Of a stretch of DNA of 64,000 nucleotides, positions 37,747-49,873 are shown in pieces. Every line of letters begins with the position of its first letter. Positions within the stretch are counted from its first letter, which is position 1. Position numbers and translations under genes: made by a program. The stretch comes from UBA2357 sp046295975. Lineage in GTDB: Bacteria; Pseudomonadota; Gammaproteobacteria; Burkholderiales; Rhodocyclaceae. The stretch lies in contig JBKBMG010000001.1 in assembly GCA_046295975.1 (NCBI GenBank), positions 194,623 to 258,622 on the forward strand, read 5' to 3'. The notes under the pieces are model-generated. The model worked only from the letters and a program-made list of their open reading frames with translations, was not told where the DNA came from and ran no database searches.

Positions 37747-37788
37747 GACGCCCTCCCCATGCGCGAGTTCCTGCCCCCCGCCTAATCG

Positions 37789-38238
37789 CTAAGATACAGA
37801 GGCGCTATCGACCGTCGCGTCAACACCTGCCTGGGCACAGCCAATCGCGTAGGCAGCCATGGCGACAAGCACGGCGTCGGCCTCGCCCACGGCGGCAGCC
37901 AGGCGAATGCTGCAGTCCGGATGACGAGCCCGAGCCTGCTCGATCAACATCGGCAAGTCTTTCTTGACGTGCCCGCCCTGTGCCAGAAACATTGGCACCA
38001 CGGTGACGGTGCGCATACCGGCTTGCGCGAGTTCGGCGATCACCTCGTCCAGGGTGGGTGTCATGAACTCAAGGAACGCGAGTTCCACGCGCAGGCGGCC
38101 GGCCTGCGCGAGAACATGCTCGCGCGCGCGCCGCATTGGTCCGGCCCACTCCGGATCTCTCGCCCCATGCCCGAACAGCACGATCGCCATGTCGCCCGCG
38201 CTACCACATTCGGCTTTCGCCACCGGCATCTCGTTCAC
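37789..38238 (-). CDS. CbiX/SirB-type chelatase protein
   Basis: 149 residues, a single CbiX domain. The active-site His is in LFGHGARDPEW and a second in MFLAQGGHVKKDLP. Short CbiX proteins act as cobaltochelatases or sirohydrochlorin ferrochelatases, inserting Co or Fe into tetrapyrroles, and the metal is not certain here. A GTG start overlaps the tcdA stop (GTGA) with GGAGA upstream, so translation is coupled to tcdA. The gene is convergent with nothing and its end lies near the divergent efflux promoter. Confidence 0.82.
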   Translation of the reverse strand: MNEMPVAKAECGSAGDMAIVLFGHGARDPEWAGPMRRAREHVLAQAGRLRVELAFLEFMTPTLDEVIAELAQAGMRTVTVVPMFLAQGGHVKKDLPMLIEQARARHPDCSIRLAAAVGEADAVLVAMAAYAIGCAQAGVDATVDSASVS

Positions 38239-39068
38239 GCTTCTCTCCGAATTTCCAACAGATGATCGAGCGCACGTGCGGCCGCCACCAGACCGAAGCT
38301 CGCCGTCACCATCACGCTTGACCCATATCCCGCACAGGACAGCCCGGTCGGCGCCGGGCTATCGCCCGCCTCGCACACCACCGGCCGACGCATGGACTCC
38401 ACCGAGAACACCGCCTCCACCCCAAACCTGCGCTTGGGGTCGCGCGGAAAGCCGTGCTCGGCACGCAACTGCCGGCGCAGCTTGGCGAGCAGGGGGTCAT
38501 GCTCGGTGCGCGCCAGATCGGCGACGCGAATGGCGGTCGGGTCGGTCTTGCCGCCGGCCCCGCCGGCAACCACCACCGGAATGCCGCGGGCACGGCATGC
38601 CGCGACCAAGGCAACCTTGGCGCGCAACTGATCGATTGCGTCCACCACCAAATCGAAACCCTGCAGCAGCGTGTCGGCATTGTCCGGCGTGAGGAACGCC
38701 TCCACCACCTCGACACGTGCAAGCGGATTGATCTCGGCGATGCGCGCGCGCATCGCCAGCACCTTGGCCTGACCGAGAGTTGATTCGAGGGCATGGACCT
38801 GCCGATTGACGTTGGACTCGGCAACATGATCGAGATCGATCAGCGTCATCCCGCCAACGCCGCTGCGCGCAAGCGCCTCGGCCACCCAGGCGCCCACGCC
38901 GCCTATCCCGACAACGCACACGTGGGCAGCGGCGAGTCTCGTCAGCGCACCAGCACCGTACAGGCGCGCGACGCCGCCGAAGCGGCGCGCAAGGTCGACA
39001 TCGGCTTCGACCACGTGAGAACCGTCTGTGGAAGCAGGATGGAGCACAGGATTGAGGGCAGCGGACAT
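38235..39068 (-). CDS. tcdA: tRNA threonylcarbamoyladenosine dehydratase
   Basis: 277 residues of the ThiF/MoeB/E1-like family. It has the nucleotide-binding GIGGVGAWVAEALARSG (about 54-70), LIDLDHVAESNVNRQ and the DAIDQLRAKVALVAACR segment. TcdA (CsdL/YgdL) uses ATP to cyclise the t6A modification at position 37 of tRNAs decoding ANN codons. The C-terminus GLSCAGYGSSVMVTASFGLVAA is characteristic. Start at ATG 39068. It heads a two-gene unit with the CbiX gene. Confidence 0.92.
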   Translation of the reverse strand: MSAALNPVLHPASTDGSHVVEADVDLARRFGGVARLYGAGALTRLAAAHVCVVGIGGVGAWVAEALARSGVGGMTLIDLDHVAESNVNRQVHALESTLGQAKVLAMRARIAEINPLARVEVVEAFLTPDNADTLLQGFDLVVDAIDQLRAKVALVAACRARGIPVVVAGGAGGKTDPTAIRVADLARTEHDPLLAKLRRQLRAEHGFPRDPKRRFGVEAVFSVESMRRPVVCEAGDSPAPTGLSCAGYGSSVMVTASFGLVAAARALDHLLEIRREA

Positions 39069-39341
39069 CGATCACAGGGCGCTTTCGCGCCAAACACTAA
39101 GGTAAAGAGGGCAATGCAGATAGCGGGCGCAATGAAGCGACACGTCGTCACGCCGGCACCACGTTGGGCCGGCAACCCGCATCGTGCAACCCGATGGTAC
39201 CCCAGCACGCCTCCCGTGCGCTCCCACCCGTCGCTTCGAGACTCCCAACAGACAGGCACAACCCTCAGGGCCAATCGTTTCCCAATCGGGCTGAACTCCG
39301 CGCACGCGAACCGTTCCAACCGGCGAACAGGAGCGCCTACG

Positions 39342-40025
39342 ATGCAGCACTCACCTCCAAAGACTGTCCCTCACTCCTCCCTGCCATCGGTCCGCCGCGG
39401 TTCCCGCTCCGCTCCGGCCATGCGCGCAAGCATGCTGGCGGGTGTGCTGATACTCGCGCAGCTTGTCGTCCCCCCCACCCTGAGCGCGCAATCCTCGGCC
39501 ACGGCCGATGTGGTTGCCGCTCAGCTCACACTGCAGGCTGGCGATCTGGCTGGCGCCATTCCCCTGCTCGAACGCTCGGCCCGGGCCGGCAACCGTCTTG
39601 CGCAGTACCAGTACGCCCGGATCCTGCTCGAAGCCACCGAGCCACCGGCGCTGCGGGAAGCCTGGCAATGGCTGCGCAGGGCCAGCATAGCCGGCCTGGC
39701 GGACGCCCAGTTCGCCTTCGCAGCATTGTACGAGCACGGCGAGCTGGTCCCACGTTCCGAGGCCACGGCACGGGAGTGGTATCGGCGCGCCGCGGAGCAA
39801 GGTCACGTCGAGGCCCAGTATACGCTGGCCCGCCTGCTCATGCACGGTCGCGGCGTCCAGCCCAATCCGCGCCTGGCAGCACGTTGGCTGCGCGCCGCGG
39901 CCCTGGCCGGCCATTCAGGCGCACAGCAGGAACTTGTCCGGCTGCACGAAACGGGCGGCGCCGCGGAACGCGACTCCGAACATACCAGCCGCTGGCAGGC
40001 AACGGCGGAATCCGGCGAACGCTGA
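39342..40025 (+). CDS. Secreted Sel1-repeat (TPR-like) protein
   Basis: 227 residues. A Sec signal peptide lies at about 27-50 (MLAGVLILAQLVVPPTLSAQ, cleavage at SAQ). It is followed by about four Sel1-like repeats, seen as AGNRLAQYQYARILLEA, AGLADAQFAFAALYEHG, QGHVEAQYTLARLLMHGRG and AGHSGAQQELVRLHETG. Such repeats form a periplasmic protein-binding solenoid. The partner is unknown. ATG 39342 has ACAGGAG eight bases upstream. Confidence 0.85.
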   Translation: MQHSPPKTVPHSSLPSVRRGSRSAPAMRASMLAGVLILAQLVVPPTLSAQSSATADVVAAQLTLQAGDLAGAIPLLERSARAGNRLAQYQYARILLEATEPPALREAWQWLRRASIAGLADAQFAFAALYEHGELVPRSEATAREWYRRAAEQGHVEAQYTLARLLMHGRGVQPNPRLAARWLRAAALAGHSGAQQELVRLHETGGAAERDSEHTSRWQATAESGER

Positions 40026-40120
40026 CCGCGCCGACGCATCCGACAGTTGCAAGGGAAACTGACAATACTAGCGACCGCCGCCTGCTGTCCCCACCCTCGG
40101 CCCCCGCGCAACAGCGTCAA

Positions 40121-41089
40121 TCACACCGTCACCAGCGCGTCACGCTCCCGACGCTCGTCCAGCCACACGCCCAGGCCCTGGGCATTGAGTTCCAGGTCCA
40201 TTCCGAGCAGTTCGAACACGCGTTCCTCGCTCAGCGTCCAGCCTTGTCGCTCGGCTTCTTCGCGCACGATCTGCTCGAGCCCCGCAAGAATCTCGACGTG
40301 GCGGGCCACGCCGTCTCCCCGCGCGGCACGCGCCACCGCCACCTGGGTATCGATGAGGCGATGCAGATCGGCCGCCAACCGAGGGACGTCCGTCACCCGG
40401 CTGTAGTGGGTCAGGTACATCGCCTCGGGCTCATAGGCGAGCATGCGATCGATGGACGCATGCAAGGCTTCGGGGTCGAACTGGGTCGGCGTCGTCGTGG
40501 GAATCACCGAGGCGCGGCCGTTCACATCGAACTCACGGTAGGACAGCCCAAAGGTGTCGCCGGTAAAAAAGGCGCGCGCGCGCTCGTCCCAGATGCAGAT
40601 GTGGTGGCGTGCGTGCCCGGGCGTGTCGAGCACCCTGAAGCGTCGCCCGTTCAGGTCGATCTCCAGCCCGTCTTCGGCCGCGACAATGCGCTCGGCCGGC
40701 ACCGGCGCCAGCCGCCCGTACAAGGCGAACGCCTGCTCGGCGCCGTATACGGCCGCTGTCGCCTCCCACAAGCGCGATGGATCGATCATGTGACGTACCC
40801 CGCGAGGATGCACCAGCAACTTAGCATTGGGTAATGCACACATGAGGCTGCCCGCCCCACCAGCATGATCAAGATGGATGTGGGTGAGCATCACCCACAT
40901 CACCTTCCCCGGCTCGATGCCGGCAGCCCCCAGCGCCGCGAGCACCCTCGGCACCGAGGCGTTGGCCCCGGCATCGACTACCGCCGCATGACCTTGATGA
41001 ATGATCAGATGAATGGCCGCGAGTCCTTCGCGTCCATAGCCCGACTCCAGCGCCAATATGCCGTCCGGATGGGCAGTAACCCCTTCCAC
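40121..41089 (-). CDS. MBL-fold metallo-hydrolase
   Basis: 322 residues. The metallo-beta-lactamase fold has the metal motif His70-x-His72-x-Asp74-His75 (THIHLDH), His159 (TPGHARHH) and Asp178 (FFTGDTFG). It is a cytoplasmic hydrolase of unknown substrate, possibly of the glyoxalase II-like class. The C-terminal extension (about 220-322) is helical. GTG 41089 was chosen because GGGGGAGG lies six bases upstream. The longer frame starting at 41173 would extend into the divergent promoter region. Confidence 0.82.
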   Translation of the reverse strand: MEGVTAHPDGILALESGYGREGLAAIHLIIHQGHAAVVDAGANASVPRVLAALGAAGIEPGKVMWVMLTHIHLDHAGGAGSLMCALPNAKLLVHPRGVRHMIDPSRLWEATAAVYGAEQAFALYGRLAPVPAERIVAAEDGLEIDLNGRRFRVLDTPGHARHHICIWDERARAFFTGDTFGLSYREFDVNGRASVIPTTTPTQFDPEALHASIDRMLAYEPEAMYLTHYSRVTDVPRLAADLHRLIDTQVAVARAARGDGVARHVEILAGLEQIVREEAERQGWTLSEERVFELLGMDLELNAQGLGVWLDERRERDALVTV

Positions 41090-41150
41090 GATCGCCTCCC
41101 CCTCGAAATTTTCTGCGATTGCGAGTTTTCGACATTGTACCGGCTGCACG

Positions 41151-41160
41151 GTTTCGAAAC
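41151..41160. promoter_or_regulatory. Palindrome in the MBL hydrolase-patB divergent gap
   Basis: GTTTCGAAAC is a perfect 10-bp palindrome, followed by GAAAC, 50 bases before the patB start. It could be an operator. No regulator gene is adjacent. Confidence 0.25.
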
Positions 41161-41209
41161 GAAACGGTCGCACATCGGGTTACACTCGGCCGTCTGCGAG
41201 GGCATAACC

Positions 41210-42364
41210 ATGACAATTGAATTCGATTTCGACCAGATCGTTGATCGCCGCGCCGTGCCCGGGGAAAAATGGGGCCGCTACCAGGGACGCGACGTCCTGC
41301 CGCTGTGGGTTGCGGACATGGACTTCGCCGCACCCGAAGTGGTCCGCGACGCGATTCGCCAGCGTCTCGAGCACCCGGTCTTCGGCTACACCAACGCATG
41401 GCCGTCGCTGTGCGATGCCGTAGTGGCCGGTATCGCCCGCGATCACGACTGGCACATCGATCCCGCCTGGCTGGTGTGGCTGCCCGGCGTCGTACCAGGG
41501 CTCAATTTCGCCTGCCGTGCCGCCGGATCCCCGGGCGACGAGGTGTTGACCGCAACACCGGTTTACCCACCCTTTCTGAGCACACCCGGCAATCACGGCA
41601 TGCACCGGATCGACAGCGCGCTGAAGCTGGAAAATGGCTCATGGGGCTGGGACCGCCCGGCCACCGAGGCGGCGCTCAGCCCACGTACCCGGCTGCTGAT
41701 GCTGTGCAACCCCCACAACCCTGTCGGCCGCGTATTCGACCACGACGAACTGAGCTGGCTTGCCACGCTGGCCGAGCGCCACGACCTGATCATCTGTTCC
41801 GACGAAATCCACTGCGGGCTGGTGCTCGACCCAAGCACGCCACACATCCCCATCGCCACGCTGTCGCCGGCCACCGCCGCCCGCAGCGTCACGCTGATGG
41901 CGCCCTCCAAAACATGGAACATCCCGGCGCTGTACTGCGCGTTCGCGGTCATCCCCGATGCCGGACTCCGCCGCCGCTACATCCAGGCGATGCGGGGCCT
42001 GGCCGGCCACCCCAACGTATTCGGTCTGGTCGCGGCCGAAGCGGCCTATCGCCATGGCGATCCGTGGCGACAGGCGCTGCTCCGCTATCTACGCGCCAAC
42101 CTGGAGGTGGTGATGAAAGCCGTCTCCGGCATGAACGGCGTGACGCTGGTGCGCCCGCAAGCGACTTATCTGGCGTGGCTGGACTGCCGTGCGACTGGCC
42201 TGGACGATCCGGCCGCGTTCTTTGAGGGGGCAGGCGTCGGTCTGTCCGACGGCGCGGCGTTCGGTCAGCCCGGCTTCGTACGGCTGAACTTCGGTTGCCC
42301 GCGCGCCACGCTTGACGAAGCACTCATGCGCATGCGGATGGCGCTCGCCGACGAACTCGGCTGA
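41210..42364 (+). CDS. PatB-type C-S lyase / aminotransferase
   Basis: 384 residues of fold type I, MalY/PatB subgroup. Visible are LPLWVADMDFAAP, the N-terminal WGRYQGRDVL, CNPHNPVGRV, SDEIHCGLVL and Schiff-base Lys234 in APSKTWNIP. These enzymes cleave cystathionine or cysteine conjugates (beta-lyase) to pyruvate, ammonia and a thiol. The exact substrate is not certain. ATG 41210 has GAGGGC upstream. Divergent from an MBL hydrolase. Confidence 0.88.
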   Translation: MTIEFDFDQIVDRRAVPGEKWGRYQGRDVLPLWVADMDFAAPEVVRDAIRQRLEHPVFGYTNAWPSLCDAVVAGIARDHDWHIDPAWLVWLPGVVPGLNFACRAAGSPGDEVLTATPVYPPFLSTPGNHGMHRIDSALKLENGSWGWDRPATEAALSPRTRLLMLCNPHNPVGRVFDHDELSWLATLAERHDLIICSDEIHCGLVLDPSTPHIPIATLSPATAARSVTLMAPSKTWNIPALYCAFAVIPDAGLRRRYIQAMRGLAGHPNVFGLVAAEAAYRHGDPWRQALLRYLRANLEVVMKAVSGMNGVTLVRPQATYLAWLDCRATGLDDPAAFFEGAGVGLSDGAAFGQPGFVRLNFGCPRATLDEALMRMRMALADELG

Positions 42365-42375
42365 AACAGGCGAGG

Positions 42376-42403
42376 CATGCGGCCGCAACGCCGCGGTCGC
42401 ATG
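42376..42403. terminator. Terminator-like hairpin between patB and ssb
   Basis: CATGCGGCCGC, a 6-base loop and GCGGTCGCATG form an 11-bp stem with one G-U pair, between convergent genes. No T-run is present. Confidence 0.5.
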
Positions 42404-42413
42404 AGAAACGGAC

Positions 42414-42917
42414 TCAGAACGGAATATCGTCGTCGAAATCGCCGAAGCCGCCGCCCGAGGACTGTGGCTGCTGGCGGGACTGAGGCTGGGGCTGGGACGC
42501 TGCCGGAGCGGAACGGGCCGGAGCCGGCGCATCGTACGCGGGTGCATCCTGGCGTCCCATGCCAGCATCCCCGCCCATGCCCTGCCGGCTGCCGAGCATT
42601 TTCATCTCGTCGCCGCGGATCTCCGTGGTATAGCGGTCCTGCCCGTCCTTGTCCTGCCACTTGCGCGTCTGCAGGCGGCCTTCCACGTACACCTGGCTGC
42701 CCTTGCGCAAGTACTGCGCCGCGACCTCCGCCACCCGGCCGAAGAACACAACCCGGTGCCACTCGGTGGCCTCGCGCCGCTCGCCGGACTGCTTGTCCTT
42801 CCAAGTCTCGGTGGTCGCGATGGTGAGGTTGCAGATCGCATCACCCGAGGGTGCATAGCGGGTCTCCGGGTCGCGCCCCAGGTTCCCGATCAGAATGACC
42901 TTATTTACGGATGCCAT
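42414..42917 (-). CDS. ssb: Single-stranded DNA-binding protein
   Basis: 167 residues. The OB fold (about 1-110) has ASVNKVILIGNLGRDPE, WHRVVFFGRVAE and QVYVEGRLQTRKWQDKDGQ. A Gln/Pro/Ala-rich linker follows, and the acidic C-terminal tip DFDDDIPF recruits repair proteins. It coats single-stranded DNA in replication and recombination. ATG 42917 is 27 bases after the MFS gene stop. ssb beside uvrA with an intervening MFS gene is a layout seen in many betaproteobacteria. Confidence 0.97.
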   Translation of the reverse strand: MASVNKVILIGNLGRDPETRYAPSGDAICNLTIATTETWKDKQSGERREATEWHRVVFFGRVAEVAAQYLRKGSQVYVEGRLQTRKWQDKDGQDRYTTEIRGDEMKMLGSRQGMGGDAGMGRQDAPAYDAPAPARSAPAASQPQPQSRQQPQSSGGGFGDFDDDIPF

Positions 42918-42944
42918 TCCGTTCTCCTGTCAGATTGAGATATT

Positions 42945-44150
42945 TCAAGAAGCCGCGGCCGGCACAACCCGGCGCGGCGGAGGATTCATGCTCGTCGCCA
43001 GCATCAGCCAGGCTATCGCCAGCGCGGCACACACGGCATTCACCGCCGCTGCTCCGAAGTGTTGCGCGAGCAATCCGCCCAACAAACCACCCAGGAACAA
43101 GCCCGTCGACTGCAAGGTGCTGTAGACCCCCAACGCCATGCCCTTGGCGTCGGCCGGAGCAATGCGCGAAATCCACGACGGCTGGGTTGCCTCCAGCACG
43201 TTGAATGCAATGAAAAACAGCGTGAGCCACAACGCCAGCGGATACACCCCGTTGCCCAGCAACAGCAGTCCAAGCTGAACCACCGCCAGCAACATGATAG
43301 CAGCATTGAATATCGGCTTCATCAAACCGCGGCGTTCGGCAACGATGATCGCCGGCACCATGACAACGAAGGACAACAGCACCGCCGGCAGATACACTTT
43401 CCAGTGCGCCTCGACCGGCAGGCCGCCCCCGGCCACCAGTGCCGCCGGCACCAGAACCCACATTGTCGTCTGGATCAGGTGCAGCGCAAACACGCCAAAA
43501 TTCAGGCGCATCAACTGGCCGTTGCGCAACACGTCGATCAGACGGCCGCGATCCGGCCGCGGCAGCGCTGGCGCATCGGGCACCACCTTCCAGACCACGA
43601 CGATCGCCGCCAGCGCTAGCACGGCCGTCAGCCAGAAGATCCCGCTCATGCCCACCCAGGCGTAAAGCAGCGGCGCAGCCACCATCGACAGCGCAAACAC
43701 CAGCCCGATACTCGATCCAATCATTGCCATGACCTTGGTGCGGTGCTGATCCCGGGTAAGATCGGCCGCGAGCGCCGTGACTGCCGCCGAAATCGCGCCG
43801 GCCCCCTGAAGCACGCGACCGAGAATCACCACCTGGATGCTCTCCGCCATGGCCGCGATCGCACTGCCGAGGACGAACAACAGCAGGCCGAAGATGATTA
43901 CCGGCTTGCGCCCAAACCGGTCCGAGGCTGCACCGAAGGGGATCTGCAACACGGCCTGGGTCAGTCCGTAGGCCCCGATGGCAAGCCCGACGAGGGTGAG
44001 ATTGTCACCGCCCGCGAACTCATGCGCGTGCACCGCAAACACCGGCAGCACTAGGAACAGCCCCAGCATCCGCAGCGCGAAGATCGCAGCCAGACTGATG
44101 CCGGCACGCCGCTCTGAGGCGGTCATCGAATCGGATTCGGGCGAGGACAT
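42945..44150 (-). CDS. Major facilitator superfamily exporter
   Basis: 401 residues, about 12 membrane helices. The signature loop between helices 2 and 3 reads GAASDRFGRKPVI, and helix 5 contains GRVLQGAGAISAAV, as in drug/H+ antiporters (DHA1-like). Residues 205-215 form the central cytoplasmic loop. The substrate is unknown. It shares the divergent intergenic region with uvrA. Start ATG 44150 has no obvious ribosome binding site. The in-frame ATG at 44126 is the alternative. Confidence 0.88.
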   Translation of the reverse strand: MSSPESDSMTASERRAGISLAAIFALRMLGLFLVLPVFAVHAHEFAGGDNLTLVGLAIGAYGLTQAVLQIPFGAASDRFGRKPVIIFGLLLFVLGSAIAAMAESIQVVILGRVLQGAGAISAAVTALAADLTRDQHRTKVMAMIGSSIGLVFALSMVAAPLLYAWVGMSGIFWLTAVLALAAIVVVWKVVPDAPALPRPDRGRLIDVLRNGQLMRLNFGVFALHLIQTTMWVLVPAALVAGGGLPVEAHWKVYLPAVLLSFVVMVPAIIVAERRGLMKPIFNAAIMLLAVVQLGLLLLGNGVYPLALWLTLFFIAFNVLEATQPSWISRIAPADAKGMALGVYSTLQSTGLFLGGLLGGLLAQHFGAAAVNAVCAALAIAWLMLATSMNPPPRRVVPAAAS

Positions 44151-44316
44151 CGGGAAAGGTCGTTGAGAGACACACGCGTGGACGAAGGCGGGATTCTACC
44201 ATCAGCCGCCGCGCGCACTCTCCGCCGGTCTCGGTCGCGCATGGCCGGGTGTGGCGCATCGCCCGGTATGGCCCTCGCCGGAGTGAAGCACCGATCGTCG
44301 GGTCAACGACAACACA

Positions 44317-44346
44317 TTGGCCCGCAAACGGATTCTTTCGTATAGT
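44317..44346 (+). promoter_or_regulatory. Promoter of uvrA
   Basis: TTGGCC and TATAGT are separated by 18 bases, 29 bases before the uvrA start. I see no SOS box (CTGT-N8-ACAG) overlapping it, so control by LexA is not indicated by this sequence. Confidence 0.5.
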
Positions 44347-44375
44347 GCCGAGTTGGCCCTGAGCACAAGACCGTC

Positions 44376-47231
<2,856 letters not shown>

Positions 47232-47381
47232 CCCGGCACTCGGCCCGCGGATGTTTGACGATTCTCGCGCCGAACGGCAGAGGACCCCTGACGGACGACA
47301 CGCCACGTTACGGCAATCGAGCGCGGCTTCGGGCACAATTGGGACATCTCAACAACAAATGCATGAACTGCGGAGTCCCCC

Positions 47382-47681
47382 ATGGCCGAGACCGCCTCCA
47401 CACCGGAAGGACGCTTTCTTCACCGCATCGAACGACGCATCGCCTTTCTGAAGACTGTTCAGAACGCCGAACTGGGTCTGTATCTCTCGCCCGATGCACA
47501 ACAACGCAAGCACACCATCGAGCAACTCGTCCGCCTCACCGCCCGCCAGAGCGAACTCCCGTACCTCAGGCCGGAAACGCTACGACAGGCCGAGGAACTG
47601 ATGACCTCCCAGCTTGAAGCGATGCAGAAAGTGTTGCCGCACGACGTGCAGTACCGCAACCGCCTGAAGCAGATCTGGTAA
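47382..47681 (+). CDS. Conserved hypothetical small protein
   Basis: 99 residues, mostly charged alpha-helix (two or three amphipathic helices, for example PEGRFLHRIERRIAFLKTVQNAELGL and LRQAEELMTSQLEAMQKVLPHDVQYRNRLKQIW). There is no signal peptide, membrane segment or known motif. ATG 47382 has GGAG upstream with an 8-base spacer, a good start. I do not recognise the family. It lies downstream of uvrA and convergent with a DUF2237 gene. Confidence 0.7.
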   Translation: MAETASTPEGRFLHRIERRIAFLKTVQNAELGLYLSPDAQQRKHTIEQLVRLTARQSELPYLRPETLRQAEELMTSQLEAMQKVLPHDVQYRNRLKQIW

Positions 47682-47724
47682 TCCGAAGCTTCCTCTAACC
47701 CCTGCGCAGACACGCCATGACGCC

Positions 47725-48108
47725 TCACGCGTCGAGGGCGTGTCGCTTGAGAAGATCGAGATTCACCACTTCCAGCGCCGCAAGATGGGTCGCGGCGAGC
47801 ACTACCGGCGGCGCGCAACCCGCCTCGCACGCCTCCAGCCAACGTTGCGCACACAGACACCAACGATCGCCCGGCTTCAAACCAGCAAAGCGAAACTCGG
47901 GACGCGGCGTACTCAGATCGTTACCGCGCGAGCGCGAAAACACCAGAAACTCCGCTGTCATCCGCGCGCAAATCACATGCCGCCCGCCGTCCTCCCCGGA
48001 CGTCTCGCAGCAACCGCTGCGAAAAAAGCCTGTGAGTGGCGCATAACTGCACGCAAGCAGCGGACGCCCCAGCACATTGATCTGCCCGCGCGTCTCCGTG
48101 GTCCCCAT
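47725..48108 (-). CDS. DUF2237 family protein
   Basis: 127 residues with the DUF2237 pattern: NVLGRPLLACS at the start, CCETSGEDGGRHVICARMT, and PGDRWCLCAQRWLEACEAGCAPPVVLAATH. It is Cys- and His-rich and compact, with no signal peptide. Function is unknown. ATG 48108 was chosen for its strong AGGAGGG about seven bases upstream. An in-frame start at 48129 is less likely. Confidence 0.88.
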   Translation of the reverse strand: MGTTETRGQINVLGRPLLACSYAPLTGFFRSGCCETSGEDGGRHVICARMTAEFLVFSRSRGNDLSTPRPEFRFAGLKPGDRWCLCAQRWLEACEAGCAPPVVLAATHLAALEVVNLDLLKRHALDA

Positions 48109-48205
48109 AATCACCCTCCTTCCAGTCACATCAACAACGGCGCAAACAAGACCCTCCCGCCATCGTCCGCTCGCACCGCTACCTGAGGGTCCGCCCGCTC
48201 CCCCC

Positions 48206-49231
48206 CTACCCCTCTACCCCACCATAGCCTTCCGGGTGCGCACGCTGCCAGCGCCACGCATCCTCACACATCGTCAGCAAATCCCTTTCCGCACGCCATC
48301 CGAGCATCTCCCCCGCAAGCGAACTGTCCGCCCAGCAAGCTGCGACGTCTCCCGGGCGCCGCGCCACGATCTCATAAGGTACAGCCCGCCCGGATGCGCG
48401 CTCGAACGCTGCCACCACCTCGAGTACCGTATGGCCGCACCCCGTACCGAGGTTCACACTCCGGAATCCAGGCAGCGACTCGATCCGCTCGAGCGCCCGG
48501 ACATGGCCCAGCGCCAGATCCACCACGTGAATGTAATCACGCACCCCGGTGCCATCCCGGGTCGGGTAGTCGCCGCCAAAAACCGCAAGTCTGGACCGTC
48601 GTCCACCGGCCACCTGCGCGACGAAAGGCATCAGGTTGTTCGGTACCCCTAACGGATCCTCTCCGATCAAACCACTCGGATGGGCACCCACAGGGTTGAA
48701 GTAGCGCAGCGACACCACACGCCAACTGGACTCCGCCAAGCACTGATCCCGAAGAATCTGTTCTGTCATCCACTTCGTCCAACCGTAAGGGTTGGTCGCC
48801 GAGGTGGGAAAGGACTCATCGATGGGAACGCGCTGCGGCGCCCCGTAGACGGTGGCCGACGAACTGAACACCAGCTTGGTCACCCCGTGCTGCTGCATGC
48901 AACGGCACAGGCTCAGCGTCCCCTCAATGTTGTTGCCATAGTAGGTCAGCGGTGCGGCGACCGACTCACCAACCGCCTTCAGCGCAGCGAAATGCACCAC
49001 GACATCGAAACGATCCGACGCGAACACCGCCGACAAGCCCGCCTCATCGCGAATATCCACCGCGTGAAAGGCCTCTAGAGATCGGGCCGCAATTTCTTGC
49101 GCACGCAGCAAGGCCGCCCGATGCCCATTCGCCAGGTTGTCCACCACGGTGACGTGATGACCAGCACGCAACAACTCCACGCAGGTATGCGATCCGATAT
49201 AGCCCGCCCCACCCGTTACCAGTATGCGCAC
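48206..49231 (-). CDS. galE: UDP-glucose 4-epimerase
   Basis: 341 residues of the extended short-chain dehydrogenase family. NAD-binding TGGAGYIGSH (6-15), catalytic Ser125 (SSSATVYG), Tyr149 and Lys153 (NPYGWTK) and the late GDYPTRDGTGVRDYIHVVDLA motif are visible. It interconverts UDP-glucose and UDP-galactose for cell-surface sugars. The GTG at 49231 has AAGGAG upstream and begins the Rossmann fold. A long frame upstream is not similar to the family. Confidence 0.94.
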   Translation of the reverse strand: MRILVTGGAGYIGSHTCVELLRAGHHVTVVDNLANGHRAALLRAQEIAARSLEAFHAVDIRDEAGLSAVFASDRFDVVVHFAALKAVGESVAAPLTYYGNNIEGTLSLCRCMQQHGVTKLVFSSSATVYGAPQRVPIDESFPTSATNPYGWTKWMTEQILRDQCLAESSWRVVSLRYFNPVGAHPSGLIGEDPLGVPNNLMPFVAQVAGGRRSRLAVFGGDYPTRDGTGVRDYIHVVDLALGHVRALERIESLPGFRSVNLGTGCGHTVLEVVAAFERASGRAVPYEIVARRPGDVAACWADSSLAGEMLGWRAERDLLTMCEDAWRWQRAHPEGYGGVEG

Positions 49232-49422
49232 ACAACACTCCTTGAAATACCCCGCCGGCTCCGTTGCCTGCCGCCTGTCGAGCGTACTGCTAGAATCGCG
49301 CGAAGTGCAATGCCTCGCCAGGTGAGCGCATCCCACCTGTACAAGCGACAACACCTGGCGACAACGGCCTTCGTGCCGCCAAGCGAGCGCAAACGGCCAT
49401 CGACGACCCAACACCTTTCTCC

Positions 49423-49809
49423 ATGAATGACACTTCCCTACCCGTACGCCTCGACAAGTGGCTTTGGGCAGCACGATTCTACAAGACCCGCCGCATCGCA
49501 ACCGATGCCATCGATGCAGGACACATACGGGTAAACGGTCAGAAAGCAAAGGCTTCGCGAGACCTCCGCTGCGGCGACATCATCACCATCACGCGTGGCC
49601 CGCTGGAAATGGAAATCATCGTGCGGGCCCTCGAAACCTTGCGCGGCCCCGCCCCCATCGCAAGAACACTGTACGAGGAAACGCCGCAGAGCGCCCTGGC
49701 TCGCCAACGGCACACCGAGACGCGTGCGCTCTTGCCCGCTGCACCAGATACCCGGCCGACCAAACGGGACCGCCGCGCGCTCGAACGCCTGCGTCGGAGC
49801 CCGCCTTAG
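49423..49809 (+). CDS. hslR: S4-domain RNA-binding heat-shock protein, Hsp15-like
   Basis: 128 residues. An S4 domain (VRLDKWLWAARFYKTRRIATDAIDAGHIRVNGQKAKASRDLR) is followed by a basic tail. Hsp15 binds free 50S subunits carrying nascent chains and recycles them. ATG 49423 has no obvious ribosome binding site. It is convergent with rplQ across a terminator. Confidence 0.88.
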   Translation: MNDTSLPVRLDKWLWAARFYKTRRIATDAIDAGHIRVNGQKAKASRDLRCGDIITITRGPLEMEIIVRALETLRGPAPIARTLYEETPQSALARQRHTETRALLPAAPDTRPTKRDRRALERLRRSPP

Positions 49810-49825
49810 CGTGGCCAGAACAAAA

Positions 49826-49847
49826 AAAGGCCGCTTGCGCGGCCTTT
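49826..49847 (-). terminator. Intrinsic terminator at the end of the ribosomal operons
   Basis: AAAGGCCGC, loop TTGC, GCGGCCTTT: a 9-bp stem. On the minus strand the downstream sequence is T-rich (TTTTTTTG), giving a strong terminator for the block ending in rplQ. On the plus strand, after hslR, it has only a weak T-run. Confidence 0.88.
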
Positions 49848-49873
49848 GTTCACTTCTTGCTACGAATCCTGCC

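Noticed and set aside
49826..49847. Repeat element of the REP type
   Set aside because: It occurs singly as a terminator stem between convergent genes; no second copy was seen in the window.
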